64,000 nucleotides of DNA, taken from the NCBI GenBank assembly GCA_002104935.1, contig MCGT01000014.1, positions 434,001-498,000 on the forward strand, given 5' to 3'. Under the pieces are notes generated by a model. The model saw only the letters and a list, made by a program, of their open reading frames with translations, was not told where the DNA came from and ran no database searches. A program made the translations under genes and the position numbers. Below are positions 63,501-64,000 of the stretch, piece after piece (position 1 is the stretch's first letter; every line of letters starts with the position of its first letter). Source of the stretch: Hesseltinella vesiculosa. Taxonomy: Eukaryota; Mucoromycota; Mucoromycetes; Mucorales; Cunninghamellaceae.

Positions 63501-64000
63501 GATATCGACGTATAAGCTGTAAAGAAAGAGGAAGAAAAAAAAAAAAGTGATCAAGCAGCCCGCAAGATTTTTTTATTGGCAAGTTTAAATGCCGACAGGT
63601 GTCCTTGCTGACTTTGTAGGGCAAGCCTCTTCGTTCTTCAGGCCAGCTTTGACTTTTTTTTTCTTCAGGGTCCCGGAAAGAGGGAAACCTCTCCTAGCAT
63701 GAGAGTGACAAAAATAAAAAAAACCAGTGACAAACTGGTGCTTATCCCTTGGCTTGCGCTCCTGTCAGCACAGAGGAGTTGCCCTCCTCCCTGCTTGCGT
63801 CTATTAAAACCACATCGTATTGTCTGTCATTGTGACGGTGCCCGATAGGTTCTGAAGCAACACTTATCTTTCTCTTGATGGTTGACCAAATGAGTATTCC
63901 GAGATAACCTGGCCAACATGGGCAGCTCCCTGTCACTGCGGTGGCTGCGTCAATTTTCCATCTTACTGCTTCCTTGGAAGGGATGCATCAAGAAAGGAAA
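63501..64000. other. RPL5 upstream region
   Basis: 500 bp at the window end with no gene supported. A short minus-strand frame (63742-63936) matches no family. Confidence 0.45.

Overview
This window is nuclear DNA from a fungus. The genes are dense and intron-rich: most introns I could define are about 50-90 nt, use GT-AG ends and often carry long T runs on the coding strand. The coding strand repeatedly gives fungal or pan-eukaryotic proteins (BUD32, OTC, HAS1, THI20, MMS22, PMR1, THI6, SDH2, RRP4, VRP1, RPL5). The gene style, intron style, Atos-family protein, thiamine fusions and A/T-homopolymer-rich spacers suggest an early-diverging fungus, probably Mucoromycota; that placement is inference. 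I found no tRNA, rRNA, CRISPR or viral gene.

Layout. 0-2.8 kb: 3' part of an AP-1-like bZIP factor and BUD32. 2.8-7.7 kb: a gene-poor block with dispersed repeats and a tandem duplication. 7.7-19.7 kb: ornithine carbamoyltransferase, ACOT9-like thioesterase, a beta-propeller protein, an Ark/Prk (NAK) kinase, a CBS protein and the HAS1 helicase, all on the minus strand. 19.7-22.6 kb: repeats and one intronless membrane protein on plus. 22.8-32 kb: THI20 (-), MMS22 (+), a 0.9-kb inverted-repeat transposon and an Atos-family protein (+). 32.7-46.4 kb: PMR1 (-), THI6 (+), SDH2 (-), RRP4 (-), verprolin (-), TMEM33/Pom33 (-). 46.6-57.8 kb: a cyclic-nucleotide-binding/F-box/LRR fusion, PFKFB, TLC-domain protein and SUN-domain protein (all -), and a small PP1-docking protein (+). 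57.8-64 kb: a PAS-kinase-like kinase and RPL5 (both -).

Connections. THI20 (pyrimidine branch and salvage) and THI6 (thiazole branch and coupling) lie about 12 kb apart and cover the joining half of thiamine synthesis. HAS1, RRP4 and RPL5 all serve ribosome production; HAS1 and RRP4 share very long poly(dT) tracts just upstream of their ATGs. Ark/Prk kinase and verprolin both act on cortical actin. 20 of 25 genes are on the minus strand. The most unusual single item is the cNBD-cNBD-F-box-LRR fusion at 46.6-49.4 kb, which could link cyclic-nucleotide sensing to ubiquitin-ligase substrate choice; the most unusual repeat is the PIF/Harbinger-like inverted-repeat element at 29.2-30.1 kb, whose core recurs at least four more times.
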